Origin: a bacterium
GTDB lineage: Bacteria; CG2-30-53-67; CG2-30-70-394
Direction: 5' to 3'
Length of the DNA: 20,420 nt
NCBI GenBank assembly: GCA_024278555.1
Contig: JAJRSX010000039.1
Span: 1-20,420 of the forward strand
Shown here piece after piece: positions 8,244 through 14,982 of this stretch. The notes beneath the pieces are model-generated. The model saw only the letters and a list, made by a program, of their open reading frames with translations, did not search any database and was not told the DNA's origin. A program made the translations under genes and the position numbers. Positions within the stretch are counted from its first letter, which is position 1. Each line of letters opens with the position of its first letter.

Positions 8244-8497
8244 TCGGCCGGGATGATTCGGATCTCTTTCTTGCCCCAGCGGTTGCGGCCGAACTGCACC
8301 TGTCCGGTTACCTTGGCAAAGAGGGTGTCGTCACCACCGCGGCCGACGTTCGGTCCCGGGTGGTATTTGGCGCCGCGCTGGCGGACCAGGATGGAGCCGC
8401 CGGGGACGGTCTCGCCGCCGTACCGCTTGATCCCGAGCCGCTGCGAGTGAGAGTCGCGACCGTTCCGACTGCTACCTACACCTTTTTTATGGGCCAT
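8240..8497 (-). CDS. rpmA: 50S ribosomal protein L27
   Basis: 85 residues, a full-length L27: [58 protein letters not shown] and KVTGQVQF. The N-terminus begins directly at MAHKKG, so there is no Firmicutes-type cleaved extension. L27 lies at the peptidyl-transferase centre, where its N-terminal tail contacts tRNA. It follows rplU by 15 bp and precedes obg by 60 bp. Only ribosomal protein; no paralogue in the window. Confidence 0.98.
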   Translation of the reverse strand: MAHKKGVGSSRNGRDSHSQRLGIKRYGGETVPGGSILVRQRGAKYHPGPNVGRGGDDTLFAKVTGQVQFGRNRWGKKEIRIIPAE

Positions 8498-8512
8498 GGC
8501 TTATCTCCGGGG

Positions 8513-8824
8513 TCACGCCTCGATGGCGGCCACACGCAGGGCGGTATAGGGCTGACGGTGGCCTTGCAGCTTCCGGTACCCCTTGCGCCGCTTCTTCTTG
8601 AAAACGAGGATCTTGGGCGCGCGATCCTGGGCGACAACGGTGCACTGGACCTTGGCGCCGTCGATGAACGGGCGGCCGACCGCCAGGGCATCGCCACCAC
8701 CGACGGCCAACACCTGGTCGAGCGACACCGTCGCGCCGACCTCGCCGTCCAACTTCTCGACGCGCAAGAGGTCGCCCTCTTGCACCCTATATTGCTTGCC
8801 GCCTGTCTCGATGATTGCGTACAT
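8513..8824 (-). CDS. rplU: 50S ribosomal protein L21
   Basis: 103 residues, the same length as E. coli L21: MYAIIETGGKQYRVQEGDLLRVEKL at the start, KVQCTVVAQDRAPKILVFKKKRRKGYRK in the C-terminal half and the conserved GHRQPYT near the end. It binds 23S rRNA in the large subunit. It is first in the operon with rpmA, obg and proB, behind a recognisable promoter about 30 bp upstream. Confidence 0.98.
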   Translation of the reverse strand: MYAIIETGGKQYRVQEGDLLRVEKLDGEVGATVSLDQVLAVGGGDALAVGRPFIDGAKVQCTVVAQDRAPKILVFKKKRRKGYRKLQGHRQPYTALRVAAIEA

Positions 8825-8851
8825 AGTGGTCTACCCGGAAAAAGGGGCGCT

Positions 8852-8880
8852 TAGATACCACGCCCGCCCGGCGAGTGCAA
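8852..8880 (-). promoter_or_regulatory. Probable sigma70-type promoter of rplU-rpmA-obg-proB
   Basis: On the minus strand TTGCAC (8875-8880), a 17-bp spacer and TATCTA (8852-8857), 28 bp before the rplU ATG. Both hexamers are close to consensus (4 of 6 matches each) with ideal spacing and correct placement. The resulting leader would be short, about 20 nt. Confidence 0.6.
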
Positions 8881-8924
8881 CGAATATCGGTCGCCGGCGG
8901 CCTCTCCGGCTCCGGTCGGCGCCC

Positions 8925-9240
8925 GGCAGGGGGGGCATCCACGAAGCCACACGAAGGGCGCTGCGCGCCGACACGAAGGGGGAGGCGGGGCGGTACTTCG
9001 GCGACGCGATCCACGAGGGGATCAGGCAGAAGAGCGGGGCCGCGCAGTGGCCGGTCTTCGTGTGCCTTCGTGGACAACCCAACCGACCGAAGGGCCGGGC
9101 CTCCATAAAGCCTCGTTCGAGACCCAAGCCCCCCTGCGCCTTGGCCTCTCCGCGCGAGATCCCCGGCGGATGATGATGGGGTCGCCGCCCTCATTGCCTT
9201 CGACTCCAGGGGAGGCCGTGATCGTCCGATCTGGGAAGCG
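8925..9240. repeat. CACGAAG-type palindrome with flanking fragments (429-bp gene-free gap)
   Basis: CCACGAAGCCACACGAAG at 8939-8956 is matched by CTTCGTGTGCCTTCGTGG at 9056-9073, its reverse complement at 17 of 18 positions. About 100 bp lies between, including GGCGCTGCGCGCC and one more ACACGAAGG. The loop-side sequence after the right arm (ACAACCCAACCGACCGAAGGGCC) resembles, in reverse, the centre of the 5404-5970 array (GGCCTTCCGTTGGGTTG). A solitary fragment at 9133-9160 resembles, in inverted orientation, the CAGAG-type payload. Apart from the rplU promoter, no gene is seen in 8825-9253. Confidence 0.65.
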
Positions 9241-9253
9241 GAGACCGGGCTCG

Positions 9254-9709
9254 ATGGCGACGCGCACCTCACACCTTCCATGTGGCTCTACCGCCCCGGC
9301 GGCGGCCGCCGCGGCCAGGGCGTGCGACCTGTCGGGGCTTCGCGTCCTGTTTGTCGACGATGAGCCGGGGGTGCGGCGCCTGGTGACCGTCGCCCTCGAC
9401 CGCCTGCACGCCGAGGGGACGGTGGCGGCGTCGCCGCTGGAGGCGTTGCGTCTGGTGGAGGCGGCACCGGGCGGTTTCGACCTGGTGATCACCGACTTCC
9501 GCATGCCGGAGATGGATGGCCGGGAGCTCTTCCACCGGATCCAGGTGGTCGCTCCCACCCTGCCGGTGGTGATCACCAGCGGCTATGCCGAGGATGGCCG
9601 GGTGCGTGACTGTCTGGCGGAGGGGGTGTGTGGCTTCCTCGCCAAGCCGTTCACCATCGCCGTCTTCGCCGCCGCGGTGCGCGACGGGGTGGCCGGGGGT
9701 GTCGGGTGA
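9254..9709 (+). CDS. Stand-alone response-regulator receiver protein
   Basis: 151 residues from ATG 9254; longer upstream starts run into repeat DNA. After a 25-residue Ala-rich leader comes one CheY-like receiver domain: LRVLFVDDEPGVRRL with acidic D35/D36, phosphoacceptor D81 in LVITDFRMPEMDG, VVITSGYAE with T108/S109, and K131 in FLAKPFT. There is no output domain, so it acts through a partner, as CheY or Spo0F do, or in a phosphorelay. No kinase gene is nearby. Its TGA overlaps a tiny downstream frame as GTGA. Receiver identity is secure; pathway is unknown. Confidence 0.88.
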   Translation: MATRTSHLPCGSTAPAAAAAARACDLSGLRVLFVDDEPGVRRLVTVALDRLHAEGTVAASPLEALRLVEAAPGGFDLVITDFRMPEMDGRELFHRIQVVAPTLPVVITSGYAEDGRVRDCLAEGVCGFLAKPFTIAVFAAAVRDGVAGGVG

Positions 9710-9807
9710 TCGCGGTGCGGTTGGGTCGCGAGGTCGCGGAGCGGCCGCCGTGGGTCGCCACCGTCGCCCTGGTGGCGGGGATCCTGTCGCTCCTCGCGGC
9801 GCTTTAG
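9706..9807 (+). CDS. Possible 33-residue single-pass membrane peptide
   Basis: GTG 9706 overlaps the receiver stop as GTGA; TAG at 9805-9807. The product starts VIAVRLGREVAERPPW and ends in one hydrophobic helix of about 18 residues, WVATVALVAGILSLLAAL. The basic N-terminal half and hydrophobic end fit a single-pass inner-membrane peptide. The overlap is the same GTGA type as purN-DUF523 and obg-proB, which favours translation. It is short, and chance hydrophobic frames are common in GC-rich DNA, so this remains tentative. No family recognised. Confidence 0.35.
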   Translation: MIAVRLGREVAERPPWVATVALVAGILSLLAAL

Positions 9808-9873
9808 GTAGACGGCGCCGACGGACGGTGGCCGCGGGCGGAATTCACCGCGGTGGTGTCGGTAGAATGGGCG

Positions 9874-11814
9874 ATGGCGCGTCCCTCCCCCCCGGAGCTG
9901 GCGGACATCCCGCACCGCCCCGGCATCTACCTGATGAAGGATGGCGACGGCGAGGTCCTCTACGTGGGCAAGGCGATCGACCTCGCCCGGCGGGTGCGCT
10001 CCTACTTCAGCCGCGGCGACCAGCCGGTGAAGACGCGCGCCCTGGTGGCGCGCATCGCCTCGGTGGAGACGATCATCGTCGAGAACGAGGTTGAGGCGCT
10101 GCTGCTGGAGTCGAACCTCATCAAGCGGTACCGGCCGCGCTACAACGTCGTCCTGCGCGACGACAAACAGTACCCGTACATCCGCCTGTCGGTGCAGGAG
10201 CCCTTCCCGCGCATCGACGTGGTACGCCGGGTCGCCGATGACGGCGCCCGCTACTACGGCCCCTTTGTCACCGGCACCGGGATCCACGCCACCGTGCGCC
10301 TGATCAATCGCACCTTCATGGTGCGCAAGTGCCGCAACCGCGAGTTCCGGATGAAGGAGCGGCCGTCGCTCCAGTTTCAGATCGGCCGCTGCTACTCGCC
10401 GTGCACCGGCCGGATCACCCCGGAGGCGTACCGCGAACGGGTGGTGGAGCCGGTGCGCGCCTTCCTCGACGGCCGCGACCGCACCCTCCTGCGCGACCTC
10501 ACCGGCCGGATGGAGCAGGCCGCGGCCGCGGAGCGGTTCGAGGAGGCAGCCCGCCTGCGCGACGCGATCCAGCGGATCGAGCGGCTCACCGCCCGCCAGG
10601 AGGTGGTCGACGTGCGCGGCGGCGATGCCGACTGCTTCGGGGTCCACCGGGAGGGGGAGACCACCGCGGTGACCCTGCTGGTGGTGCGCGCCGGGCGCCT
10701 CCAGGGGCGGCGGGACATCTTTCTGGAGGGGGAGGAGGGGGGCGAGGCGGAGCTCCTTGCCCAGGTGGTCCGCCAGCTCTACACCGCCGGCGCCCTGGTG
10801 CCGGAGACGGTCCTGGTGCCGATGGCCCTGCCCGAGCAGGCGGCGGTGGAGGGGTACCTCACCGCCCGCCGCGGCCGCCGCTGCCGGCTGTTGGTCCCCC
10901 AACGGGGCCACCGCGCCAAGCTCATCCGTCTCGCCCGGGCCAACGCCGCCGAGGCGTACGCGAGCCACCTGGCGCGCCGCACCCGCGCCACCGACCTCCT
11001 CGCCGACCTCAAGCTCCGCATGGGGCTCGGCCGTCTGCCGAAGCGTATCGAGTGCTTCGACATCTCCAACGTCTCCGGCGACCACGCGGTGGGCTCCATG
11101 GTGGTCTTCGAGGCGGGGCAGCCCCTCAAGCGCCACTACCGCCACTTCCGGGTCCGCGCGGCGGAGGGGCCGAACGACTTCGCGATGATGGCGGAGGTGA
11201 TCGAGCGCCGCTACGCCGGGGCGCTCGCCGACCGCCTGCCGTACCCCGACCTCATCCTCCTCGACGGCGGCCCGCCGCAGCTCGCCGCGGTGGCGCCGCT
11301 CCTTGCCGACATCGGTCTGGTCGGCCGCTGTGACCTCCTCGGGCTGGCCAAGGCGCGGTCGGTGGACGGCCAGGGGCGCGGGCGCGGCGAGGCTGCGAAG
11401 AGCCACGAGCGGCTGGTGCGCGCCGACGGTGGCGAGCCGCTCCTCCTCGCTCCCGACGACCCCCTCTGCCACCTCGTCGCCCGCATCCGCGACGAGGCCC
11501 ACCGCTTCGCCATCACCTACTACCGCAAGCTCCACGGCGACCGCCTGGTCGCCAGCGGCCTCGACGACTGCGCGGGCATCGGCCCGGCGCGCAAGGTGGC
11601 GTTGCTCAAACACTTCGGCTCCCTGGCCCGGGTGCGCACCGCCACCGTCGCGGAGCTCGCCGCCTGCCCGAAGATGACCACCCCGGCCGCCGAGGCGGTC
11701 TACCGCCATCTGCACCCGGCCAACGGCGAGGAGAAAGCCACGGAGGGCCAGGATGGCTCAACGCCGGGGCGCGAAGAACGGCCGACTGCACGTGGCCAGG
11801 AAGAACAGGGTTGA
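9874..11814 (+). CDS. uvrC: UvrABC excinuclease subunit C
   Basis: 646 residues from ATG 9874; GTG 9853 is an alternative. GIY-YIG nuclease domain: HRPGIYLMKD, EVLYVGKA, and NEVEALLLESNLIK with the metal-binding Glu. Next the cysteine region (C153, S165, C173, C177), a UVR motif with AAAAERFEEAARLRDAIQ, the RNase H-like nuclease (IECFDISNVSG, LLDGGPPQL, HRFAITYYRK) and a C-terminal HhH domain (GIGPARKVALLKHFGS). It makes both incisions around a UvrB-bound lesion. Odd: S165 replaces one cluster cysteine (TCG codon at 10366-10368). The last residues (QEEQG, stop) are encoded by CAGGAAGAA and CAGGGTTGA, part of a 9-bp tandem repeat. Confidence 0.97.
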   Translation: MARPSPPELADIPHRPGIYLMKDGDGEVLYVGKAIDLARRVRSYFSRGDQPVKTRALVARIASVETIIVENEVEALLLESNLIKRYRPRYNVVLRDDKQYPYIRLSVQEPFPRIDVVRRVADDGARYYGPFVTGTGIHATVRLINRTFMVRKCRNREFRMKERPSLQFQIGRCYSPCTGRITPEAYRERVVEPVRAFLDGRDRTLLRDLTGRMEQAAAAERFEEAARLRDAIQRIERLTARQEVVDVRGGDADCFGVHREGETTAVTLLVVRAGRLQGRRDIFLEGEEGGEAELLAQVVRQLYTAGALVPETVLVPMALPEQAAVEGYLTARRGRRCRLLVPQRGHRAKLIRLARANAAEAYASHLARRTRATDLLADLKLRMGLGRLPKRIECFDISNVSGDHAVGSMVVFEAGQPLKRHYRHFRVRAAEGPNDFAMMAEVIERRYAGALADRLPYPDLILLDGGPPQLAAVAPLLADIGLVGRCDLLGLAKARSVDGQGRGRGEAAKSHERLVRADGGEPLLLAPDDPLCHLVARIRDEAHRFAITYYRKLHGDRLVASGLDDCAGIGPARKVALLKHFGSLARVRTATVAELAACPKMTTPAAEAVYRHLHPANGEEKATEGQDGSTPGREERPTARGQEEQG

Positions 11815-12075
11815 CAGGATTGGGGGGGAGCTGGACCGGGGGGATTGCGTCGCCGGTGGTGAGCCGGGGGACGGCAGCGGCCTGGAAGGCGGGGGGGGAT
11901 CCGCAGATCCACGCAGATCTCCGCAGATCCTTACGGCCACGGAGACCGCCCGTCAGGGGCAACACCGTCGCCGCGGGAGTACCTGCGAGTCACAGCTTCC
12001 ACGGATGGGCATCCAAAAAGATCTGCGTTGATCTGCGCAGAGCTGCGGATAACCCAACCTGCCAGGTGGCACTGC
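11797..12075. repeat. CAGGATTGA 9-mers followed by a GCAGATC-type palindrome with leader
   Basis: Three 9-bp units, CAGGAAGAA, CAGGGTTGA and CAGGATTGG, occupy 11797-11823 across the uvrC stop. A leader like that of the 5404 array follows: GCGTCGCCGGTG at 11847 and GCCTGGAAGGC at 11880-11890. Its payload of 8- to 10-bp units is ATCCGCAG, ATCCACGCAG, ATCTCCGCAG at 11899-11930. The inverted arm at 12021-12050 reads on the minus strand ATCCGCAG, CTCTGCGCAG, ATCAACGCAG. Its leader has ACCTGGCAGGT (plus 12057-12067). Confidence 0.75.
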
Positions 12076-12570
12076 AATCCGGGAGATCGCGGCGGCCGCC
12101 GCAGCATGGGAACCACGGAGTTTTCCCGACCCTCGGGTGATCTCCACATAGGTGGGGGGGAGGGAGCCACGGGGTCACCCTGTGCCCCCCCTTCGAGGAT
12201 CAGCGGAAACCGCCTTCCAGGCTTGCACCGTGATCACCTCGTGACTCCCTCGACCCTGTTGGCGGTCTCCCCTCCCCCCGGGATCTTGCCCTCTTTCCGG
12301 TTGCCCATCGCCGGTCATGAGCTAAGGGCAGTCTCCATCTCTTGAGATGACGGCGTCGGTCGGCTGAAGCCGACCCTACGGTCTGGTAACCCTATCTTGT
12401 TTCCGCTGATCCCCTTCGTGCTCTTCGTGGCCCTCGTGGTTTTGTCCGGTGGAAGGGGGTTCCCCGGAGGGCAGCAGATGGAGCCGACGATCGTGGGGTA
12501 GCCCCATCGTCTTGACATGGGCGCCCCGACGAGGGGTGATGGGGCCGACTCGCAACTCGGAGGTGTGGCG
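12076..12570. repeat. Degenerate repeat remnants upstream of gmhA
   Basis: No gene is visible. GGGGTCACCCTGTGCCCCC at 12170-12188 resembles the start of the modular leader. An inverted GCCTGGAAGGC mini-hairpin lies at 12212-12222. GATCAGCGGAAAC at 12198-12210 is inverted at 12399-12411. The latter abuts inverted CCACGAAG-type units at 12412-12440. GTAGGGTCGGCTTCAGCC on the minus strand (12362-12379) heads a perfect GTCGGC-TTCA-GCCGAC hairpin at 12359-12374. At 12486-12511 GACGAT pairs with ATCGTC around GGGG/CCCC, a strong hairpin, followed by TTGACA at 12512; no good -10 follows. Confidence 0.6.
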
Positions 12571-13149
12571 GTGGACGACTCGGTGGAGGCGGTGCGACGG
12601 CAGCTTCTCGATGGGGCGCGGCTGCGGGAACAGGTGGCGGCGGAGCTCGCGGAGCCGATCGCGGCGGTGGCGGAGCGGCTCACGGTCTGCCTGCGCGACG
12701 GCCACAAGGTGCTCCTGTGCGGCAACGGCGGCTCGGCCGCGGACGCCCAGCACATCGCCGCCGAGCTGGTCGGCCGCTACACCCGCGAGCGGCCGGGCTG
12801 GCCGGCGATCGCCCTCACCACCGACACCTCGGCCCTGACCGCCATCGGCAACGACTACGGCTATGACCGCATCTTCGACCGCCAGGTGGAGGCCCTGGGC
12901 CGGGAGGGCGACGTGCTCATCGGGATCTCCACCAGCGGCAACTCCCCCAATGTCCTGGCCGCGGTCGTGCGGGCGCGGTCTCAAGGGCTGTACACCGTGG
13001 GCTTCGCCGGCCGCGACGGCGGCCACCTCGCCAGCGCCTGCGACCGCTGCCTCACCATCCCCCACGCCGAGACCGCACGCATCCAGGAGCTGCACATCAC
13101 CCTCGGCCACATCCTCTGCGACCTGGTGGAGGATGCCCTTACCGGGTGA
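12571..13149 (+). CDS. gmhA: Sedoheptulose-7-phosphate isomerase (phosphoheptose isomerase)
   Basis: 192 residues from GTG 12571, chosen because GGAGGT lies 6 nt upstream (12559-12564) and because this start gives the E. coli length and numbering. It is a single SIS domain: [21 protein letters not shown] (48-68), [10 protein letters not shown], and [10 protein letters not shown] (118-127). The catalytic/zinc residues H61, E65, Q172 and H180 all fall at the E. coli positions. It converts sedoheptulose 7-phosphate to D-glycero-D-manno-heptose 7-phosphate, the first step towards the LPS core heptose, in the cytosol. It stands alone; hldE and gmhB are not in the window. It converges on the FmdE-like gene. 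Confidence 0.96.
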   Translation: MDDSVEAVRRQLLDGARLREQVAAELAEPIAAVAERLTVCLRDGHKVLLCGNGGSAADAQHIAAELVGRYTRERPGWPAIALTTDTSALTAIGNDYGYDRIFDRQVEALGREGDVLIGISTSGNSPNVLAAVVRARSQGLYTVGFAGRDGGHLASACDRCLTIPHAETARIQELHITLGHILCDLVEDALTG

Positions 13150-13187
13150 GTGAGGGGTGTTCCGGGGCTACGGCCGCCCGGGGCCGC

Positions 13188-13235
13188 GGTCCGCTTTTCC
13201 GCAGTGGACCGGGCCAAAGCCCGACAGACTCCTAG
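13188..13235. terminator. Hairpins between convergent gmhA and the FmdE-like gene
   Basis: GGTCCGC and GCAGTGGACC flank TTTTCC at 13189-13211, and CGGGCCAAAGCCCG (13209-13222) forms a 5-bp stem with a 4-nt loop. On the minus strand the second reads TAGGAGTCTGTCGGGC, beginning at the stop of the FmdE-like gene. No long U-tract follows, so a termination role is inference from position between convergent genes. Confidence 0.4.
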
Positions 13236-13840
13236 GCCACATCCACGGTGATCAGGCGCGGGTCATCGGCGTGGTCGCAGAGGATCGCCTCGACGCGACC
13301 CTGCCAGAGGCGGCGGAAGCGACCCGCCTCCTCCTCGGTGGCGAGGCCGGCGAGCTGCCTCTGGAGAAGGGGCATCATCTCGGGGTCCGGGGGGACGACC
13401 CCCGGGTCGTAGCGGACCGAGGCGCTCTTGCCCGTGTCCCTCCGGGTGAATCGGACCGGCGCGGCAGAGGCGTTGCCGAAGGAGAGGAGGCGGCGCCGGT
13501 CGAAGCGGTCGCCGATGCCGTGGAAGCCGCCATCGGCGGCGGCACCGGTGATCAGCGACAGGACATTCGCCACCACCCCACACACCCCCTCTTCGATCGG
13601 CTGCCGCATCCGCACCTCGATCTCGCCCCGGGTCGGGAGGTCGTCGCCGTAGAGCGCCTCCAGACCGCGGGTGGCCATGAGGAAGGCGCCGGCCACGGTC
13701 GGGCACGAGTGGCCCGCCAGGCGCACCGCGTCGAGGTAGCGCACCTCCACCACGCCGCCCTTCAGGGCGCCGAGAAAGTCGGCGAGGGGGTCGCGCAGGC
13801 GGATCGGGGCGACGCGGTCGTAGAAGGCGGGGTAGTCCAT
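13232..13840 (-). CDS. FmdE-like domain protein, function unknown
   Basis: 202 residues from ATG 13840. The recognisable core is LAGHSCPTVAGAFLMA (H44, C46), like the metal-binding GHxCPG block of FmdE, the protein encoded with molybdenum formylmethanofuran dehydrogenase. Next come EIEVRMRQPIEEGVCGVVAN, LITGAAADGGFHGIGDRFDRR and a C-terminal LWQGRVEAILCDH. Proteobacterial proteins of this type are about 200 residues and stand outside methanogenesis operons; their role is unknown. No signal peptide or membrane helix. It is divergent from the deoxyhypusine-synthase-like gene, with 110 bp between them. The stop TAG begins TAGGAGTCTG with a CGGGC-TTTG-GCCCG hairpin. Confidence 0.6.
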   Translation of the reverse strand: MDYPAFYDRVAPIRLRDPLADFLGALKGGVVEVRYLDAVRLAGHSCPTVAGAFLMATRGLEALYGDDLPTRGEIEVRMRQPIEEGVCGVVANVLSLITGAAADGGFHGIGDRFDRRRLLSFGNASAAPVRFTRRDTGKSASVRYDPGVVPPDPEMMPLLQRQLAGLATEEEAGRFRRLWQGRVEAILCDHADDPRLITVDVA

Positions 13841-13861
13841 GGGGAGAGTCTGGAGGGGGGA

Positions 13862-13882
13862 GGGGGTGGCGACGTCACCCCC
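13862..13882. promoter_or_regulatory. Dyad in the divergent intergenic region
   Basis: GGGGGTG at 13862-13868 and CACCCCC at 13876-13882 form a 7-bp stem with a 7-nt loop. On the minus strand it reads GTAGGGGGTGACG, so it may be another GTAGG-type repeat, not an operator. It sits between two divergent starts, so a regulatory role cannot be excluded. Confidence 0.4.
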
Positions 13883-13897
13883 TACGTACCATGATCC

Positions 13898-13939
13898 AGC
13901 GAACAGCGAACAGCGAACAGCTGAAGGCTGAAAGCCAAC
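13898..13939 (+). repeat. Six tandem heptamers before the deoxyhypusine-synthase-like gene
   Basis: AGCGAAC three times (13898-13918), then AGCTGAA, GGCTGAA and AGCCAAC, without gaps, 42 bp in all. The array ends 11 bp before the chosen ATG 13951, in the position of the ribosome-binding site, and no GGAGG-like site is visible beside it. Confidence 0.8.
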
Positions 13940-13950
13940 CCCTCACTCCC

Positions 13951-14895
13951 ATGCCCTTCCCGCAGATCGACCTCACCAAGGGGACCACCCGGCCGCTGGC
14001 CACGCGGCCGAACAAGGTCACCACCGCCCTCTTTGCCCGGTGTCACGACGGGGTGCCGCGGATCGACGCCTTCGTCGACGGCCTCCCCAGGCTCCTGGCC
14101 GCCGATGCCCTGCGCGGGCTGATCGAGGCGATCTGCACGGCGCGCGAGCGCGGCCGGCCGGTGGCCCTGGCCATGGGGGCGCACGTCCTCAAGACCGGCC
14201 TGACGCCGCTCCTGATCGAGGCGGTCGAGCGGCGGGTGATCACCGCCTTCGCCCTCAACTCCGCCGGCTCCATCCACGACTACGAGCTCTCCCTCATCGG
14301 CGAGACCTCGGAGGACGTGGCGGTGGCCATCGAGGACGGCTCCTTCGGCATGTGGGAGGAGACCGGCGCCGACCTCCACCGGGCGGTGCGCGAGGGGGTG
14401 GCGCAGGGGCTCGGCTACGGCGAGGCGGTGGGTCGCTATATCCTGGCCCACAGCCCCCATTCGGAGAACTCGCTCCTCGCCCACTGCGCCGAGGTGCAGG
14501 TCCCGGCCACGGTCCACGCGGCCATCGGCACCGACATCATCCACATGCACCCGGCCATGGACGGCGCGGTGATCGGCGCGGCGAGCTTCACCGACTTCAA
14601 GGTCCTCTCTCACGTCGTCTCGGAGCTCGACGGCGGCGGCGTGTGGATCAACTGCGGCTCTTCGGTGATCTTGCCGGAGGTCTTCCTCAAGGCGGTCACC
14701 CTGTGTCGCAACCAGGGCTTCCCGGTCGCGGAGATCGTCACCGCCAACCTCGACATGATCCGCCACTACCGGCCGCACGAGAACGTCCTCGCCCGCCCCA
14801 CCTCATCCGGCGGCCGCAGCTACGAGCTCGTCGGCCACCACGAGATCATGGTGCCGCTCCTCCTGGAGGCGGTCTTTGCGCGCCTCGGCGAGTAG
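13951..14895 (+). CDS. Deoxyhypusine-synthase-like NAD-fold protein, function unknown
   Basis: 314 residues from ATG 13951; the frame is open from 13891 but that part is the heptamer repeat. Conserved-looking blocks are ALAMGAHVLKTGLTPLLIE, ITAFALNSAGSIHDYELSLIG, EDGSFGMWEETG, AIGTDIIHMHPAMDGAVIG, VWINCGSSVILPEV and TANLDMIRHYRPHENVLAR. The Ala-Gly-Ser/Ile-His-Asp-Glu region and overall length resemble bacterial proteins annotated as deoxyhypusine-synthase-like. Bacteria generally lack eIF5A, so the true substrate is unlikely to be deoxyhypusine; a homospermidine-synthase-like or other NAD-dependent reaction is possible. Cytosolic, no signal peptide. The divergent FmdE-like gene is its only close neighbour. 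Family assignment is tentative. Confidence 0.5.
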   Translation: MPFPQIDLTKGTTRPLATRPNKVTTALFARCHDGVPRIDAFVDGLPRLLAADALRGLIEAICTARERGRPVALAMGAHVLKTGLTPLLIEAVERRVITAFALNSAGSIHDYELSLIGETSEDVAVAIEDGSFGMWEETGADLHRAVREGVAQGLGYGEAVGRYILAHSPHSENSLLAHCAEVQVPATVHAAIGTDIIHMHPAMDGAVIGAASFTDFKVLSHVVSELDGGGVWINCGSSVILPEVFLKAVTLCRNQGFPVAEIVTANLDMIRHYRPHENVLARPTSSGGRSYELVGHHEIMVPLLLEAVFARLGE

Positions 14896-14952
14896 CCCGG
14901 TCGCGGCCAAAGTGGCGGTGGCCGTAGAGAGGGGCAGCCGGGCGGCGACGAT

Positions 14953-14982
14953 TCGGGCCCCCCTGTGGAGGCCCCTCCTACT
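14953..14982 (-). repeat. REP-like GTAGGAG hairpin at the end of iscX
   Basis: Minus strand GTAGGAGGGGCCTCCAC followed by AGGGGGGCCCG: GGGCC and GGCCC can pair. The TAG is the iscX stop. It lies between the convergent deoxyhypusine-synthase-like gene and iscX. Confidence 0.55.

Noticed and set aside
9583-11715. 710-codon open frame antisense to uvrC
   Set aside because: Same GC-driven artefact; no recognisable motif, while all UvrC domains are on the plus strand.
12376-12460. Frame with ENHEGHEEHEG-like text upstream of gmhA
   Set aside because: Direct translation of the CACGAAG-type repeat units, not a protein.
12512-12540. sigma70 promoter for gmhA
   Set aside because: TTGACA at 12512 is perfect, but with 17-bp spacing the -10 would be GGTGAT, matching only 3 of 6 positions; left as unproven.
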